The notes under the pieces are model-generated. The model had not been told where the DNA came from. It searched no databases and saw nothing but the letters and a program-made list of their open reading frames with translations. This document shows positions 1 through 8,588 of a DNA stretch of 64,000 nucleotides, piece by piece. The position numbers and the translations under genes are program-made. Source of the DNA: Burkholderia sp. PAMC 26561. GTDB lineage: Bacteria > Pseudomonadota > Gammaproteobacteria > Burkholderiales > Burkholderiaceae. The stretch spans positions 1,426,001 to 1,490,000 of the forward strand of contig NZ_CP014307.1 of NCBI RefSeq assembly GCF_001557535.2. The letters run 5' to 3'. Each line of letters opens with the position of its first letter. Positions within the stretch are counted from its first letter, which is position 1.

Positions 1-350
1 GCACTGCTGACAGCGAGCCTGATCAGCGTTGCGCCAATCTTCCCGTGGCGCCGGAACGCCGCATGCACGGCAAGCCGCGAACCGGTCCACACACCGGGTT
101 CGTCCTCGTGAATGCGCACGGTGCCGACCACTTGCTCATGCATTCCACCAATGCAACTCACCGCCACGAGGAGTTGCGCGCGGTCATCGGTCTCGTCGCG
201 GTCATCGCCGATAAAAATCCCCTGCTCGATGCAGAAGACCGCGCGCCGCAGCTTGTACGCCTCGTCGGCTTCCCATTGCAGCGTGGTCCACTTGATCGTA
301 AAGCTGGCGGGCGTGTAGAGGCGGGCGAGATCCTCGGTATCGGCGAGCAT
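1..350 (-). CDS. nitE: Nit1C-cluster GNAT-family acetyltransferase-like protein, partial
   Basis: The coding sequence starts at the ATG at 350-348 and runs off the left edge, so only the first ~116 residues are visible. They contain a GNAT-like core (TIKWTTLQWEADEAYKLRR near residue 20, then RAVFCIEQGIF, VVGTVRIHED and GSRLAVHAAFRRHGKIGA), the last resembling the acyl-CoA-binding R/Q-x-x-G-x-G/A loop. It sits 3 bp behind the radical SAM gene, so it is cotranscribed and probably translationally coupled. In Nit1C clusters this position is held by the MSMEG_0567/Sll0786-type acetyltransferase. Family and context are solid; the acyl acceptor is unknown. Further cluster genes would be expected beyond the edge. 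Confidence 0.8.
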   Translation of the reverse strand, partial: MLADTEDLARLYTPASFTIKWTTLQWEADEAYKLRRAVFCIEQGIFIGDDRDETDDRAQLLVAVSCIGGMHEQVVGTVRIHEDEPGVWTGSRLAVHAAFRRHGKIGATLIRLAVSS

Positions 351-353
351 GGT

Positions 354-1481
354 TCAGACCTCGTAGGAAGACAACGACGAACACGCGCCGCATTTTCCGC
401 AACCGGCCTTGATATCGCCGGACCGCATGCCGCCGGCCGATACCATCGCGCCGAGCGGCTGCAGCACCGACTTCATGAACTCGGGGGAAGGCGCCGGATG
501 ATCCTCGAGCGGTGTTCCGCTGATCGGCACGAACGGAACCACGAACGGGTACACGCCGATGTCCACCAGTTCGCGCGAGATCGAGAGAATTGCTTCGGCC
601 GTGTCCCCCAGTCCCGCGAGGATGTAGGTGCTGACCTGCCCGCGACCGAACACGGCGACGGCCGCCTTGAACGATTCCATGTAGCGCGAGATGGGGACGC
701 TCGCCTTGCCCGGCATGATCTGCTCGCGCAGGGCGGGCGTGACCACTTCCAGATGCATCCCCAATGTATCGATACCGCTTGCCCGCATGCGCTCGAACCA
801 TTTGTCGTCGTCGGGCGGTTCGCATTGCGCCTGGATCGGAAGGTCGACGGCGGCCTTGATTGCAAACGCGCTTTCGCACAGGATCTGCGCGCCACGGTCT
901 TTCGTCGGCGGCGTACCGGTGGTCAGGACCATATGCTTGACACCATCGAGCAGAACAGCGGCACGTGCGACTTCCGCGAGTTGCTCGGGCGTCTTGCGCG
1001 CGATCGTCCGGCCTGCCGCAAGAGATTGACCGATTGCGCAGAACTTGCAGGTCTTCTTGCGGCTTTCGTATCGAATGCAGGTTTGCAGCACCGTTGTTGC
1101 GAGCACGTCGGACCCGTGCAAGGTCGCGATGTGCGAGTACGGCACGCCGTCGAAGGTCTGCATCGCGTAAAAGCGTGGCGCCTTCGGGAAGCTGATATTC
1201 GCGATGGGAATGGAGCCGCGCAGCAATGCGCTGCTGCCGCTCGCATCGGGCGCGGAGGCAACGAACGGCGAGTGCCATGCCGTGTTGGTATGCACCGGAA
1301 CCATGATGGTCACGCCGTCGATGGTCACCGCCTTGTGATCCGACGGACCCGCACCGCCGCGACGGCTCGCCACGCTGACGCCTGCGCCGGGATCGGCGAG
1401 ACGCAAGCCCGTCGATTGCAGTTCAGTCATCAATTGCCGGCTCGCGGCCGACATCGTCCCGCTCGCGTTCGCGTTCAACAT
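354..1481 (-). CDS. nitD: Nit1C-cluster radical SAM protein (MSMEG_0568 family)
   Basis: A protein of 375 residues if started at 1481, or 358 if started at the ATG at 1430, which overlaps the nitrilase stop by 8 bp and is the more economical start. The likely Fe-S motif is [20 protein letters not shown]: cysteines spaced C-x9-C-x2-C rather than the usual C-x3-C-x2-C, as in the MSMEG_0568 family. A TIM-barrel-like region follows ([32 protein letters not shown]), then a cysteine-rich tail ([11 protein letters not shown]) that could hold a second cluster. It lies between nitrilase and GNAT genes in a tight leftward operon. The product chemistry is not known from sequence. Family assignment is firm; the start is uncertain. 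Confidence 0.88.
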   Translation of the reverse strand: MLNANASGTMSAASRQLMTELQSTGLRLADPGAGVSVASRRGGAGPSDHKAVTIDGVTIMVPVHTNTAWHSPFVASAPDASGSSALLRGSIPIANISFPKAPRFYAMQTFDGVPYSHIATLHGSDVLATTVLQTCIRYESRKKTCKFCAIGQSLAAGRTIARKTPEQLAEVARAAVLLDGVKHMVLTTGTPPTKDRGAQILCESAFAIKAAVDLPIQAQCEPPDDDKWFERMRASGIDTLGMHLEVVTPALREQIMPGKASVPISRYMESFKAAVAVFGRGQVSTYILAGLGDTAEAILSISRELVDIGVYPFVVPFVPISGTPLEDHPAPSPEFMKSVLQPLGAMVSAGGMRSGDIKAGCGKCGACSSLSSYEV

Positions 1482-2448
1482 GCTTTTCCCCGGTTGAAGG
1501 TGAGAAAGGATTCATGGGCGCCGACGTGACGGCGGGGCGGTCGTTGATTGCAAGGCTCAGCAATTCGGGCCGCGCATAATGGCCGACCGAATCCATCATG
1601 CGCTTGCGTTTGGTGATCAGCGACATGTCCAGATCCGCGATCACCATGCCTTCGCCTTCGCGCAACGGCGGCGCCAGGTGCTGGCCTTCGGGCGAAATGA
1701 TCGCGGTATTGCAGCCGCCACGAAGCGCCTTCTGCAGGCCGGGTTCCTTCGTGATGGATTCGATCTGCGCCTCGGTCAGCCACCCCGTCGAATTGACCAC
1801 GAAGCAGCCGGATTCCAGCGCGTGATGCCGGATCGTCACTTCGATCTGCTCACCGAAAATGGGACCGACGAGCGAACCGGGGAACTGGCTGCAATGGATC
1901 TCTTCGTGCTGCGTCATCAGCGCGTAGCGCGCGAGCGGGTTGTAATGCTCCCAGCACGCAAGCGCCCCCACTTTGCCGATGCTCGTCTGCGCCACTTTCA
2001 AGCCCGCTGCGTCGCCCATGCCCCAGATCATTCGCTCATGAAACGTGGGCGTGATCTTGCGGCGCTTGAGAAGCAGCTCACCGGTGGTATCGAAGATGAG
2101 TTGCGCGTTGTAAAGGCTGCCGTGATCGCGCTCGTTCACGCCCAGCACCACGACCATGCCGTGCCGCCGCGCCCGTTCCGATACCGCATGGGTCACCGGG
2201 CCAGGCACGACGACGGCTTCGTCGTAAAGACGCATGTGTTCCGCGCCCGATGCAACCGGTGCCCGCACGAACGAAAAGTACGGGTAGTAGGGCAGGAAGG
2301 TCTCGGGAAAGACGATCAGCTGCACGCCCTGGCGCGCGGCGTCGTCAATGGTCGCGAGGACCTTTTCGAGCGTGCCGCCGGGGCGTTCGAGGTCCGGCGA
2401 AATCTGGACCGCGGCAGCACGGACGATTCTCTTGTCGGGCATGGTCAT
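1423..2448 (-). CDS. nitC: Nit1C nitrilase (carbon-nitrogen hydrolase)
   Basis: A full-length 341-residue nitrilase-superfamily enzyme. The catalytic triad is visible as Glu49 (VFPETFLP), Lys131 ([11 protein letters not shown]) and Cys165 (LACWEHYNP). Nitrilases hydrolyse R-CN to acid plus ammonia. The Nit1 clade enzyme of this cluster is tied by published genetics to growth on cyanide as nitrogen source. The gene starts 25 bp after the nitB stop and overlaps the radical SAM gene at its 3' end. A second in-frame Met lies two codons in (2442). It is the enzymatic core of the cluster; that cyanide is its natural substrate here is inference from the cluster. Confidence 0.93.
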   Translation of the reverse strand: MTMPDKRIVRAAAVQISPDLERPGGTLEKVLATIDDAARQGVQLIVFPETFLPYYPYFSFVRAPVASGAEHMRLYDEAVVVPGPVTHAVSERARRHGMVVVLGVNERDHGSLYNAQLIFDTTGELLLKRRKITPTFHERMIWGMGDAAGLKVAQTSIGKVGALACWEHYNPLARYALMTQHEEIHCSQFPGSLVGPIFGEQIEVTIRHHALESGCFVVNSTGWLTEAQIESITKEPGLQKALRGGCNTAIISPEGQHLAPPLREGEGMVIADLDMSLITKRKRMMDSVGHYARPELLSLAINDRPAVTSAPMNPFSPSTGEKHVERERERDDVGREPAIDD

Positions 2449-2473
2449 TTCGTGGTCGAGAGTGTCGGCAAGG

Positions 2474-2956
2474 TCAGACGGTCCATGTGTTGATGATCAG
2501 CGCGCCGTCCTTCCGGTGCAGCAACTGGATGTCGAGCACGTCGAGCGGGCTGATCGGCTTGATGCCTTCGATCAACGATGCTTCGCCCTGCCCATAAAGC
2601 GCCTGCAATGCGAAGCGGCACGCGTAGACCTTGCCGCCTTCTTCCATGAACTTCTGGATCTGCTTGTTGAAGTTCAGGTGGCCGGGAAAGGCTTCGTCGC
2701 CGAGCGTTGGGAAACCGCGCTGCAAACCGAGCGTCACGCCGGGACCATAAAGCAGCACCGACGTTTCGAAGCCCTTGCGCAGGAGCCGCGTGGCTTGCAG
2801 CAGGTTCACGAAGCCGATGGAACCTTCGAACGCGACCGTATGAAACGTCACCAGCGCCTTTTCGCCCGGGGCGGCCTTGACGTCCTCAAAGACCTTTTCT
2901 TCATAGTCGACAAGATAATCGCCTTTCTTGTGCATCGGGATATTGACGGCAGGCAT
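2474..2956 (-). CDS. nitB: Nit1C-cluster conserved protein (MSMEG_0572/NitB family)
   Basis: A soluble protein of 160 residues counted from the ATG at 2956, which has a GGAG ribosome site six bases upstream. Two further in-frame Met codons (2977, 2968) lack such a site. The sequence contains [13 protein letters not shown] and [19 protein letters not shown] segments and a conserved [17 protein letters not shown] stretch resembling DsrE-like folds. No catalytic residues are recognised. It is the promoter-proximal gene of the leftward cluster, transcribed from the sigma54-type promoter at 3051-3067. Function is unknown, but it is a constant member of these clusters directly before the nitrilase. 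Confidence 0.85.
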   Translation of the reverse strand: MPAVNIPMHKKGDYLVDYEEKVFEDVKAAPGEKALVTFHTVAFEGSIGFVNLLQATRLLRKGFETSVLLYGPGVTLGLQRGFPTLGDEAFPGHLNFNKQIQKFMEEGGKVYACRFALQALYGQGEASLIEGIKPISPLDVLDIQLLHRKDGALIINTWTV

Positions 2957-3050
2957 TCTAATCTCCATTAAATACACGATTTAAAACATCGATAACAGTG
3001 AGAATCCGGTTTTTTATTCGGTTCCCGCCACGCTGCTTGCAAATCAGATA

Positions 3051-3067
3051 ATGCAACCGCCGTGCCA
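3051..3067 (-). promoter_or_regulatory. Sigma54 (-24/-12) promoter of the Nit1C cluster
   Basis: On the minus strand the sequence reads TGGCACG-GCGG-TTGCAT, an essentially perfect match to TGGCACG-N4-TTGCW. The -12 GC lies about 97 bp upstream of the nitB ATG, predicting a start near 3041 and a leader of about 85 nt. It implies RpoN plus an enhancer-binding activator, most simply NtrC under nitrogen limitation (inference). Confidence 0.8.
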
Positions 3068-3201
3068 TTGAAACGCAATGTTAATGCGATCAATACCCGA
3101 TCATTCAACCGATCAGCACTTGGGCGAGTAGGAAATATTTTGAATCGGCTCGCCGAAAGCCTTGCGGGGCCTCACTTCGGCGCCACGTCAAATTCGCCCA
3201 C

Positions 3202-3252
3202 GCACCAACAGGGCGATGTTTTGTTGGTGCAATCGCTCGCTACTGGTGCAAT
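3202..3252. promoter_or_regulatory. Operator-like triple half-site between nitB and the MocR gene
   Basis: GCACCAACA (3202-3210) and TGTTGGTGC (3222-3230) form a 9-bp inverted repeat with an 11-bp spacer. The right arm is repeated directly as TGGTGCAAT at 3225-3233 and 3244-3252. One inverted plus one direct repeat of a half-site is typical of MocR-family operators. The TGGTGC/GCACCA core also resembles NtrC half-sites, and the position about 175 bp upstream of the sigma54 start would suit an enhancer. Confidence 0.55.
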
Positions 3253-3380
3253 AAACACTCATTACGTGCATTGACCGTCTGCAAAACGATTCTCCATACG
3301 ATCATTCAATGCGATCAATTTTTTATGTTTGCGTTTTTCGTGCTATCGTTTTTTAACCGCCTTTAATCAGAGAACGTTTC

Positions 3381-4772
3381 ATGGCCAGTCTTACTCATCA
3401 CTGGATCAGAAAACTCACGGAAAGCCGCAAGCCGGCTTATTTGCTGATTCCAGAACTAATCGAAGAAGACCTGGCGAGCGGACGACTGCGCCCGCGCGAC
3501 CGGCTGCCCGGTTTGCGCGATCTCGCCGACGAACTGCAGCTCAACTACACGACCGTCGCGCGTGCCTATGCAGAAGCGCGCAAACGCGGTCTGCTGGATT
3601 CGCGCGCAGGCAGCGGAACGTTCGTGCGCGGGAGAACGGCAACGTTGCCGCTCTCGGGCGGCAGCAGTGTCGAGATGACCATGAACATGCCGCCGGAACC
3701 CGTCGAGCTTGCCGCACGGTTGCGCGAGTCGGCGGCGCGGCTCTTCGCGTCAACCGATCCTTATCGTCTATTGCGGTACCAGGATTTTGGCGGCACGCCC
3801 GACGACCGCGCTGCGGGAACACGGTGGCTCAAGCGGCGTTTCGATGACTGCGATGAAGACAAGGTGCTCGTATGTCCGGGCATCCACAGCGCGCTCGTGG
3901 CCATGGTGTCGCAGCTCGCGCGGCCGGGCGGCACCATCTGTCTCGATACGCTGGCGTATCCCGGCATCAAGGCGATTGCAGCGCAGCTTGGCGTGCGTCT
4001 GCAGGCACTCGCACGCGACGACGACGGTCCCCTCGCGCATGCCTTCGAAGCGCTCTGCAAGAGCGACAAGCCCAGCGCGTTCTATTGCAACCCGACCATC
4101 CAGAACCCGAGCACGGTCACGCTTTCATCGAAGCGCCGGGAGGCGCTGGCCGACGTCGCGTTGAGATACAGCGTGCCGATCATCGAAGACGATGCCTACG
4201 GCATGCTGCCCGCGAACGCGCCCGACGCAATGGTGTCGTTCGCACCGGACCTGACCTACTACGTGACGGGGTTTTCGAAGAGCTTCGGCGCGGGGCTTCG
4301 CGTGGCTTACATTCGCGCGCCTTCTTCACGGCGCGCGCAGCATCTCGCGGGGGCATTGCGCGCCACGACGGTAATGGCGAGCCCGTTCACCATGTTGCTC
4401 GCTACGCAATGGGTCGTGGACGGCACCGCCGACCTGATGCTCGACGCCATCCGGACCGAGTCCGCTGCGCGGCAGGCAATCGCGGCGCGCGTGTTATCGA
4501 AGTGGAAGTTCGACGCCGATCCCGCCGGCTTCCATTTCTGGATGCCGATCGATCCTGCATGCGGATGGCAAGCGTCGGAGCTTGCGTTGCAGTTGCGTTC
4601 GCAAGGGATCGGAGCGGTATCGGCAACGGCGTTTGCTACCGATGGCAATCCGCCCGAAGCCATTCGCGTCTGCCTCGGCGGTCCAAAAAATCTGGATGAA
4701 TGCGAAGACGCGCTGAGATTGATCGCGGATACGGTCGAGCATCCGCACCATTTGCATCTGCCCGTCATGTGA
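3381..4772 (+). CDS. MocR-type transcriptional regulator (GntR HTH + aminotransferase domain)
   Basis: A protein of 463 residues. Residues ~18-85 form a GntR winged helix (DRLPGLRDLADELQLNYTT, then GLLDSRAGSGTFVRG). The rest is a fold-type-I aminotransferase-like domain with YCNPTIQNPS, IIEDDAYG and the PLP-binding Lys300 in TGFSKSFGAGLRVAY. Such proteins bind DNA and sense PLP or an amino compound rather than acting as enzymes. It is transcribed divergently from the nitBCDE operon across a region with operator-like repeats, so it is the likely local regulator of that cluster and of itself. The ligand is unknown. Confidence 0.9.
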   Translation: MASLTHHWIRKLTESRKPAYLLIPELIEEDLASGRLRPRDRLPGLRDLADELQLNYTTVARAYAEARKRGLLDSRAGSGTFVRGRTATLPLSGGSSVEMTMNMPPEPVELAARLRESAARLFASTDPYRLLRYQDFGGTPDDRAAGTRWLKRRFDDCDEDKVLVCPGIHSALVAMVSQLARPGGTICLDTLAYPGIKAIAAQLGVRLQALARDDDGPLAHAFEALCKSDKPSAFYCNPTIQNPSTVTLSSKRREALADVALRYSVPIIEDDAYGMLPANAPDAMVSFAPDLTYYVTGFSKSFGAGLRVAYIRAPSSRRAQHLAGALRATTVMASPFTMLLATQWVVDGTADLMLDAIRTESAARQAIAARVLSKWKFDADPAGFHFWMPIDPACGWQASELALQLRSQGIGAVSATAFATDGNPPEAIRVCLGGPKNLDECEDALRLIADTVEHPHHLHLPVM

Positions 4773-4858
4773 TTTGGGACGAGCCTTGCCAGGCAGAGGT
4801 CATGCAGACGTAAAGCGCCCTTGCTACGATGCAGCTTTTCGTCTCGACTATTCGCCCC

Positions 4859-5620
4859 ATGCGGAACCTTTGGTTTCTTCGCTTTTTCGCGGCCGCGCTC
4901 GCGGCTGTCATCCTGACGTCAGCATGCGCCGGCAATCCCAATGCGTTATGGCAGATCGTTCATAACTCATGTGAACCGGCCGCGCAGGGGGCGGACGTGC
5001 CGCAAAAGTGTATCGATATCGATGCAACTCAGGGCTATGCCGTGCTGAAGGACCTGAACGGGGCCACGCAGTACTTGTTGATCCCGACAAAACGCATTGG
5101 CGGGATTGAAAGTCCCGAGTTGCTGGCGGCGGATACGCCGAACTATTGGCGCGCTGCATGGGACGCCCGGCGCTTCGTGAACGCAAAACTCGGCAAGGAA
5201 TTGCCGCGCGATGAACTTTCGCTCGCGATCAATTCGACCAGCGGGCGTTCGCAGAACCAGTTGCATATTCATATCGATTGCCTGGCGCCCGATGTCGTGA
5301 ACGCATTGCGCGAACAAGGACCGAAGATCGGTGCGCAATGGACCGCGTTCCCTACCTCGCTGCGCGGCCATGCGTACAGGATCAGGCGTATCGATGACCC
5401 GGCGCTCGCCTCGGTCGATCCTTTCAAGTTGCTCGCAGCCGATGTGGCAAACGAAGGGGGACGCATGGCGGACCAGACGCTTCTGCTGACCGGCACGACC
5501 ACGCCCGACGGCAAGCCCGCGTTTTTCCTGCTCAATGATCACGTACGTCTGGCGCAGGGCGACTTTGGATCGTCGGAAGAACTGCAGGACCACCGTTGTG
5601 CGATTGCACGCGAACGCTAG
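4859..5620 (+). CDS. cdh: CDP-diacylglycerol diphosphatase (CDP-diglyceride hydrolase)
   Basis: About 253 residues from the ATG at 4859; an upstream Met at 4829 would put extra residues before the signal. The N-terminus is a hydrophobic signal ending in a lipobox-like LTSAC, so a lipoprotein is likely. The HIT-like motif QNQLHIHIDCL carries the catalytic histidines, and PTKRIGGIESPELL and the NYWRAAWDARR segment are typical of the family, which cleaves CDP-diacylglycerol to phosphatidate and CMP at the inner membrane. The stop codon (5618-5620) is part of a CTAG that also begins an IS427-like end. Length is normal and the gene appears intact. Confidence 0.88.
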   Translation: MRNLWFLRFFAAALAAVILTSACAGNPNALWQIVHNSCEPAAQGADVPQKCIDIDATQGYAVLKDLNGATQYLLIPTKRIGGIESPELLAADTPNYWRAAWDARRFVNAKLGKELPRDELSLAINSTSGRSQNQLHIHIDCLAPDVVNALREQGPKIGAQWTAFPTSLRGHAYRIRRIDDPALASVDPFKLLAADVANEGGRMADQTLLLTGTTTPDGKPAFFLLNDHVRLAQGDFGSSEELQDHRCAIARER

Positions 5621-5637
5621 GGTGTGTTGACAATCAG
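5617..5637 (+). mobile_element. Solo IS427-like terminal repeat fused to the cdh stop
   Basis: CTAGGGTGTGTTGACAATC at 5617-5635 matches the left end of the degenerate IS5-family element at 12623 (CTAGGGCGTGTGGACAATC) at all but two positions, including the flanking CTAG. No transposase follows. A weaker inverted match, GATCAACACCC, lies at about 5769-5779, so the segment may be a ~160 bp internally deleted copy. Confidence 0.55.
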
Positions 5638-5906
5638 CAGATATAGTCACACTTCGCAGGAATTGCTGGGTATCCCCGCTGCCAACCGTAAATATCGCCC
5701 TCAGCCATCTCCCAAGCTTTTGCGGAAGAGTCCTCCACTTCTCTGCCCGCTCTCGTTACTTCGCAGTGCGATCAACACCCAATAAGATAAATCCGATTTA
5801 ACTAAAACCGTTGTTTTCGGCTCCGGCTGATAGCAAGTTTTAACTCGGATGGTTCACCTGGCGTTATGTTGTCGGTCGTTAAAAATAAGCGATACAAAGC
5901 GACCGG
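5621..5906. other. Intergenic region before the two-partner secretion locus
   Basis: Begins with the solo IS end and contains ACTTCGCAG twice (near 5650 and 5759). AT-rich sequence after ~5780 probably carries the promoter of the TpsA gene. No gene is seen. Confidence 0.5.
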
Positions 5907-6896
5907 ATGAATAAAAACAACTACCGGCTGGTCTTCAGCGGACTGAGAAACATGCTGGTGGCCGTCGAGGAAACGGCCACGGCCACGGGCAAGGCAGCGG
6001 GACAGAGTTCGGTACGCAGCGGGGAATCATATAGTGCGAATTTCACGCTGCGACAGATCGCGTTTGCTGCTCTTGTGTTACTTGGCGTGCTCCCCTCGTG
6101 GTCGAGCGCGCAAATCGTTCCGGGTGGTGCTAACGCACCCGGCGTCATCGCCACGCAAAACGGACTGCCACAGGTCAACATCAACCGGCCATCAGGCGCC
6201 GGTGTTTCGATGAATACCTACGGCCAGTTCGATGTTCAGAAGAACGGCGCCATCCTGAACAACTCGCCGACCATCGTGCAGACGCAGCAGGCGGGCATGA
6301 TCAACGGCAATCCGAACTTCGGTCCTGGGCAGGCCGCACGCGTCGTTGTCAATCAGGTGAACGGCAGCGCGGCGAGCCAGATCAACGGGCGTCTTGAGGT
6401 CGCTGGGCAACGTGCCGAAGTGGTGATCGCGAACGGCTCGGGCATCAGCGTGAACGGTGGCGGCTTCATTAATACGTCGCGCGCAATCCTCACGACCGGC
6501 ACACCGAACTTCGCACCCGACGGTTCTCTCTCGGGCTTTAACGTCACGCACGGCAACATCAGTGTGCAAGGTGCGGGACTGAACGCGGCGGATATCGATC
6601 AGGTGGATCTGATTGCACGTGCTGTGCAGGCGAACGCGGCAATCTATGCGAAGAATTTGAACGTCGTGACAGGCGCGAACAGCGTCAACCATGGCACGCT
6701 CAATGCAACGCCGATCGCCGGTGAAGGGCCTACCCCCGGCGTGTCTATTGACGTGAGTAATCTGGGTGGAATGTACAGCAATCGTATTGTTTTAGTTGGG
6801 ACTGAAAATGGTGTGGGGGTAGACAAACGTCCGGCAGCAGCTTGTTCCAATATAGCGCAGATGACGCGCAGAATGACCAAAGGTCGTCACTTGTAG
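5907..6896 (+). pseudogene. Truncated TpsA / CdiA-type filamentous hemagglutinin (secretion domain only)
   Basis: The 329-residue product begins with an extended signal peptide region (MNKNNYRLVFSGLRNMLVAV, hydrophobic core ending WSSAQ). The full TPS secretion domain follows: QIVPGGANAPGV, NINRPSGAGVSMNTYGQFDV, GNPNFGPGQAARVVVNQVNG, GRLEVAGQRAEVVIANG and NGGGFINTSRAILTTG. Complete members are several thousand residues with an adhesin repeat shaft and a C-terminal toxin. Here the frame breaks after VLVGTENGVGV, near 6829, and ends at 6896. The sequence in another frame then joins directly to C-terminal material (TSGSSLFQYSADD). This is best read as a large internal deletion that left the frame. 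The domain could still be secreted by the intact TpsB at 10585. Confidence 0.85.
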
Positions 6897-7306
6897 CAAT
6901 GGCAGCACAACGGCCGGGGTCAGTCGACTATGTGACTTTTCAATACGGTGCTGGAGTCGGTGGTGGGTTGACAATTAATACGCACAACGGAAATCTGTAT
7001 TACGGCGCATCTGTTGCTGCGTCGCGCTCGGTAGGAGGAGCCGTCACGGCAGGAGTTATAACCAATAACGTCGGTCAGAATTCACCCGATAAAGGTAGGC
7101 TTACCGATGAATTTCTTGCTGGTCAGTCTGCTGGTGGAAGTGGGTGTGCTTTCGGTGCATGTTTAGGTTTCAATCACAGCATCGGAGGATCAACCGCATT
7201 TGAATTTGGGGTGGGTTTCGGTGGATTCACAAAGGCTCCCAGTCTTGATGGCAACGCTGCTTTCGGCTATTCCGGTCAGATTCCAAATCTACTCAAAAAA
7301 CAATAA
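6830..7306 (+). pseudogene. C-terminal remnant of the TpsA/CdiA protein, module I
   Basis: An open frame runs from about 6830 (TSGSSLFQYSADDAQ) to the stop at 7306, out of frame with the secretion domain and without a proper start or ribosome site. It has glycine-rich alternating segments (FQYGAGVGGGLTINTHNGN, GVGFGGFTK, FGYSGQIPN) as in terminal regions of filamentous hemagglutinin-like proteins. It is probably the original C-terminus brought next to the secretion domain by deletion. A 145-residue membrane-anchored ORF follows 11 bp later, the usual immunity position. The function of the C-terminus itself is not recognised. Confidence 0.6.
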
Positions 7307-7317
7307 AGGCTTGCCCA

Positions 7318-7755
7318 ATGAAAAAGGATTCCGCAAGGAATTTGATACTGCTGATGTTGTGGCTCACACTGATGATTTGGCTCGTAGCACGGACTCCTCC
7401 TCGTACAGAGACAGAAGGAAGATTGAAGACGATGGTCGCAGATTTAGATTTCATGTTCAGAAACGGGTCGGTCCTGTCTAAGCACGAGAATGCAAAAACT
7501 GGTGCCGCTCTTGCACTCTACAACCTTGATGCTTTGACTTGGGGAGGCCAAAAGGCGGTGATGCTCAAAGGGTCTCTTGCAACTAAAGGCTGGACTGCTG
7601 TAGACGAAAATTCCCACATATTCGTGATGTGCAAAAACGGGATGAAAGCGTCAATTTCCAGGGACGCTGACAAAATTTCTGTGAATGGATTGGAGAAGGC
7701 TGCTTACTCTGTAAGCATGGAATTTAACGCGGGAACCAAAGATTTTTGCGGCTAA
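7318..7755 (+). CDS. Hypothetical membrane-anchored protein, candidate immunity protein of module I
   Basis: A 145-residue protein starting 11 bp after the stop of the preceding C-terminal remnant. One N-terminal membrane segment (ARNLILLMLWLTLMIWLVAR) is followed by a soluble domain with two cysteines (FVMCKNGMK and the C-terminal DFCG). No family is recognised. Its base composition is lower in GC than its housekeeping neighbours, as is typical of immunity cassettes. Placement right after a hemagglutinin C-terminus suggests immunity or accessory function; this is inference from order only. Confidence 0.6.
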   Translation: MKKDSARNLILLMLWLTLMIWLVARTPPRTETEGRLKTMVADLDFMFRNGSVLSKHENAKTGAALALYNLDALTWGGQKAVMLKGSLATKGWTAVDENSHIFVMCKNGMKASISRDADKISVNGLEKAAYSVSMEFNAGTKDFCG

Positions 7756-7781
7756 TCCATGGGCCGGTTTAATCAAGTTCG

Positions 7782-7889
7782 CACCCTCACGAAAAGCAGG
7801 CGATTGCGGATATGGCCAACGGAGACAAGGCCGAGCAGGGCAAACTGACGAAAGCGGCGTGCTTCGAGGTGAAGTATTGGGCGAAATAG
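7782..7889 (+). pseudogene. Fragment of CdiA pretoxin region (HPxEKQAI motif), module II start
   Basis: In one frame the sequence reads HPHEKQAIADMANGD followed by KAEQGKLTKAACFEVKYWAK and a stop at 7887-7889. This is the conserved HPDE(K)-A region that precedes the variable toxin tip in Burkholderia-type CdiA proteins. There is no start codon or secretion domain in front. The following toxin-like frame is shifted relative to it, so the fragment is non-functional as it stands and serves mainly as evidence of recombination. Confidence 0.7.
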
Positions 7890-8569
7890 ACGACGCAACG
7901 GGAATCGACAGCGCGAGCGTTGCGGCAGGCCCAACGGGGCCGTTCACGAAGTTTGATCAATCGGACGCGGATTATGTGCGAGATACGACAGCGGGCGCGG
8001 CTTCGATGATTTCTAGGAATGCGGGGCGCATTGGTTCAGTAGCTGCAACGGCAGCAGTGTTACAAACACCCTATACGCCAATCTTCGAAGGAATAGCCTT
8101 CGGGGCAACTGTTACAGGATGGGCTGCGGATTTCACGGCGCAAATGGCTCGGCCCAACCCTGGCGCTTATGTGGCCGGAGGTATCGTAGACCTGACACTC
8201 GGAGGCGTGGCGAATAAGTACCCGTTAGCGGGAACTTTCTTTACTGAATCAGGAAGCTGGATCGAGAACACTACGACGTTCAATGATGCCAGTAAAAGCT
8301 TAACGACGCGGCGCAAGATAAAAAATGAAAATTATAAGCAATGGCAACTTTACGGCTTGGTTCCGCATCCTGTTGTGGTCCGTTGGCATAGTAATAGCCG
8401 TGAGCTCTTATCTCTTTTTAACTGGTTTAGTCATGTTCATCGGTGTCGTGATTGGGATGCTTGTCCTAGCAACGGGTACGTATGCAGAGCGGGCCAACTT
8501 GCTTCACTTGAAGCCCTTCGACAAAAGCTACAAGAATGCGCGCGAAAGCTACAAAATCGCAGACGATAA
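7859..8569 (+). pseudogene. Orphan CdiA C-terminal (toxin-like) fragment, module II
   Basis: An open frame of 236 codons. The credible part is the first ~155 residues, e.g. ATGIDSASVAAGPTGPFT, FDQSDADYVRDTTAGAAS and YVAGGIVDLTLGG, a Gly/Ala-rich segment seen near the ends of filamentous hemagglutinins. After ~8325 the frame runs under the next gene and is probably meaningless; an alternative frame has a TGA overlapping that gene's ATG, so a frameshift near the end is likely. There is no start of its own. It is followed by two overlapping small membrane-protein genes, as expected for a toxin/immunity cassette. Confidence 0.6.
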
Positions 8570-8588
8570 ACAGGATGATTCGAAATGA
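8325..8588 (+). CDS. Small two-helix membrane protein, candidate immunity protein of module II
   Basis: 87 residues with two hydrophobic helices (roughly residues 12-30 and 33-52, e.g. ILLWSVGIVIAVSSYLFLTG) and a charged C-terminal tail ending KIADDKQDDSK. Its stop overlaps the next start by 4 bp (ATGA), showing translational coupling. No family is recognised. Membrane location and position behind an orphan CdiA C-terminal fragment suggest protection against a membrane-acting toxin; this is inference. Confidence 0.6.
   Translation: MKIISNGNFTAWFRILLWSVGIVIAVSSYLFLTGLVMFIGVVIGMLVLATGTYAERANLLHLKPFDKSYKNARESYKIADDKQDDSK

Larger units (their letters stand above)
2957..3380. other. Divergent intergenic region nitB / mocR
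   Basis: About 420 bp without a credible gene. Besides the sigma54 promoter and triple half-site it holds two pairs of direct repeats: AATGCGATCAAT at 3083-3094 and 3308-3319, and CGATCATTCAA at 3098-3108 and 3299-3309. The second copies abut an AT-rich segment just before the regulator start, so they may bind a regulator of that gene. Confidence 0.6.

Noticed and set aside
45..1529. Long plus-strand open frame of 494 codons opposite the nit genes
   Set aside because: It is antisense to nitrilase, radical SAM and GNAT genes whose motifs are clear; the product has no recognisable domains and a skewed Arg/His/Ala composition typical of high-GC shadows.
3062..3274. 70-codon ORF in the nit/mocR intergenic region
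   Set aside because: It overlaps the sigma54 promoter and operator-like repeats, lacks a ribosome site and has no homology.
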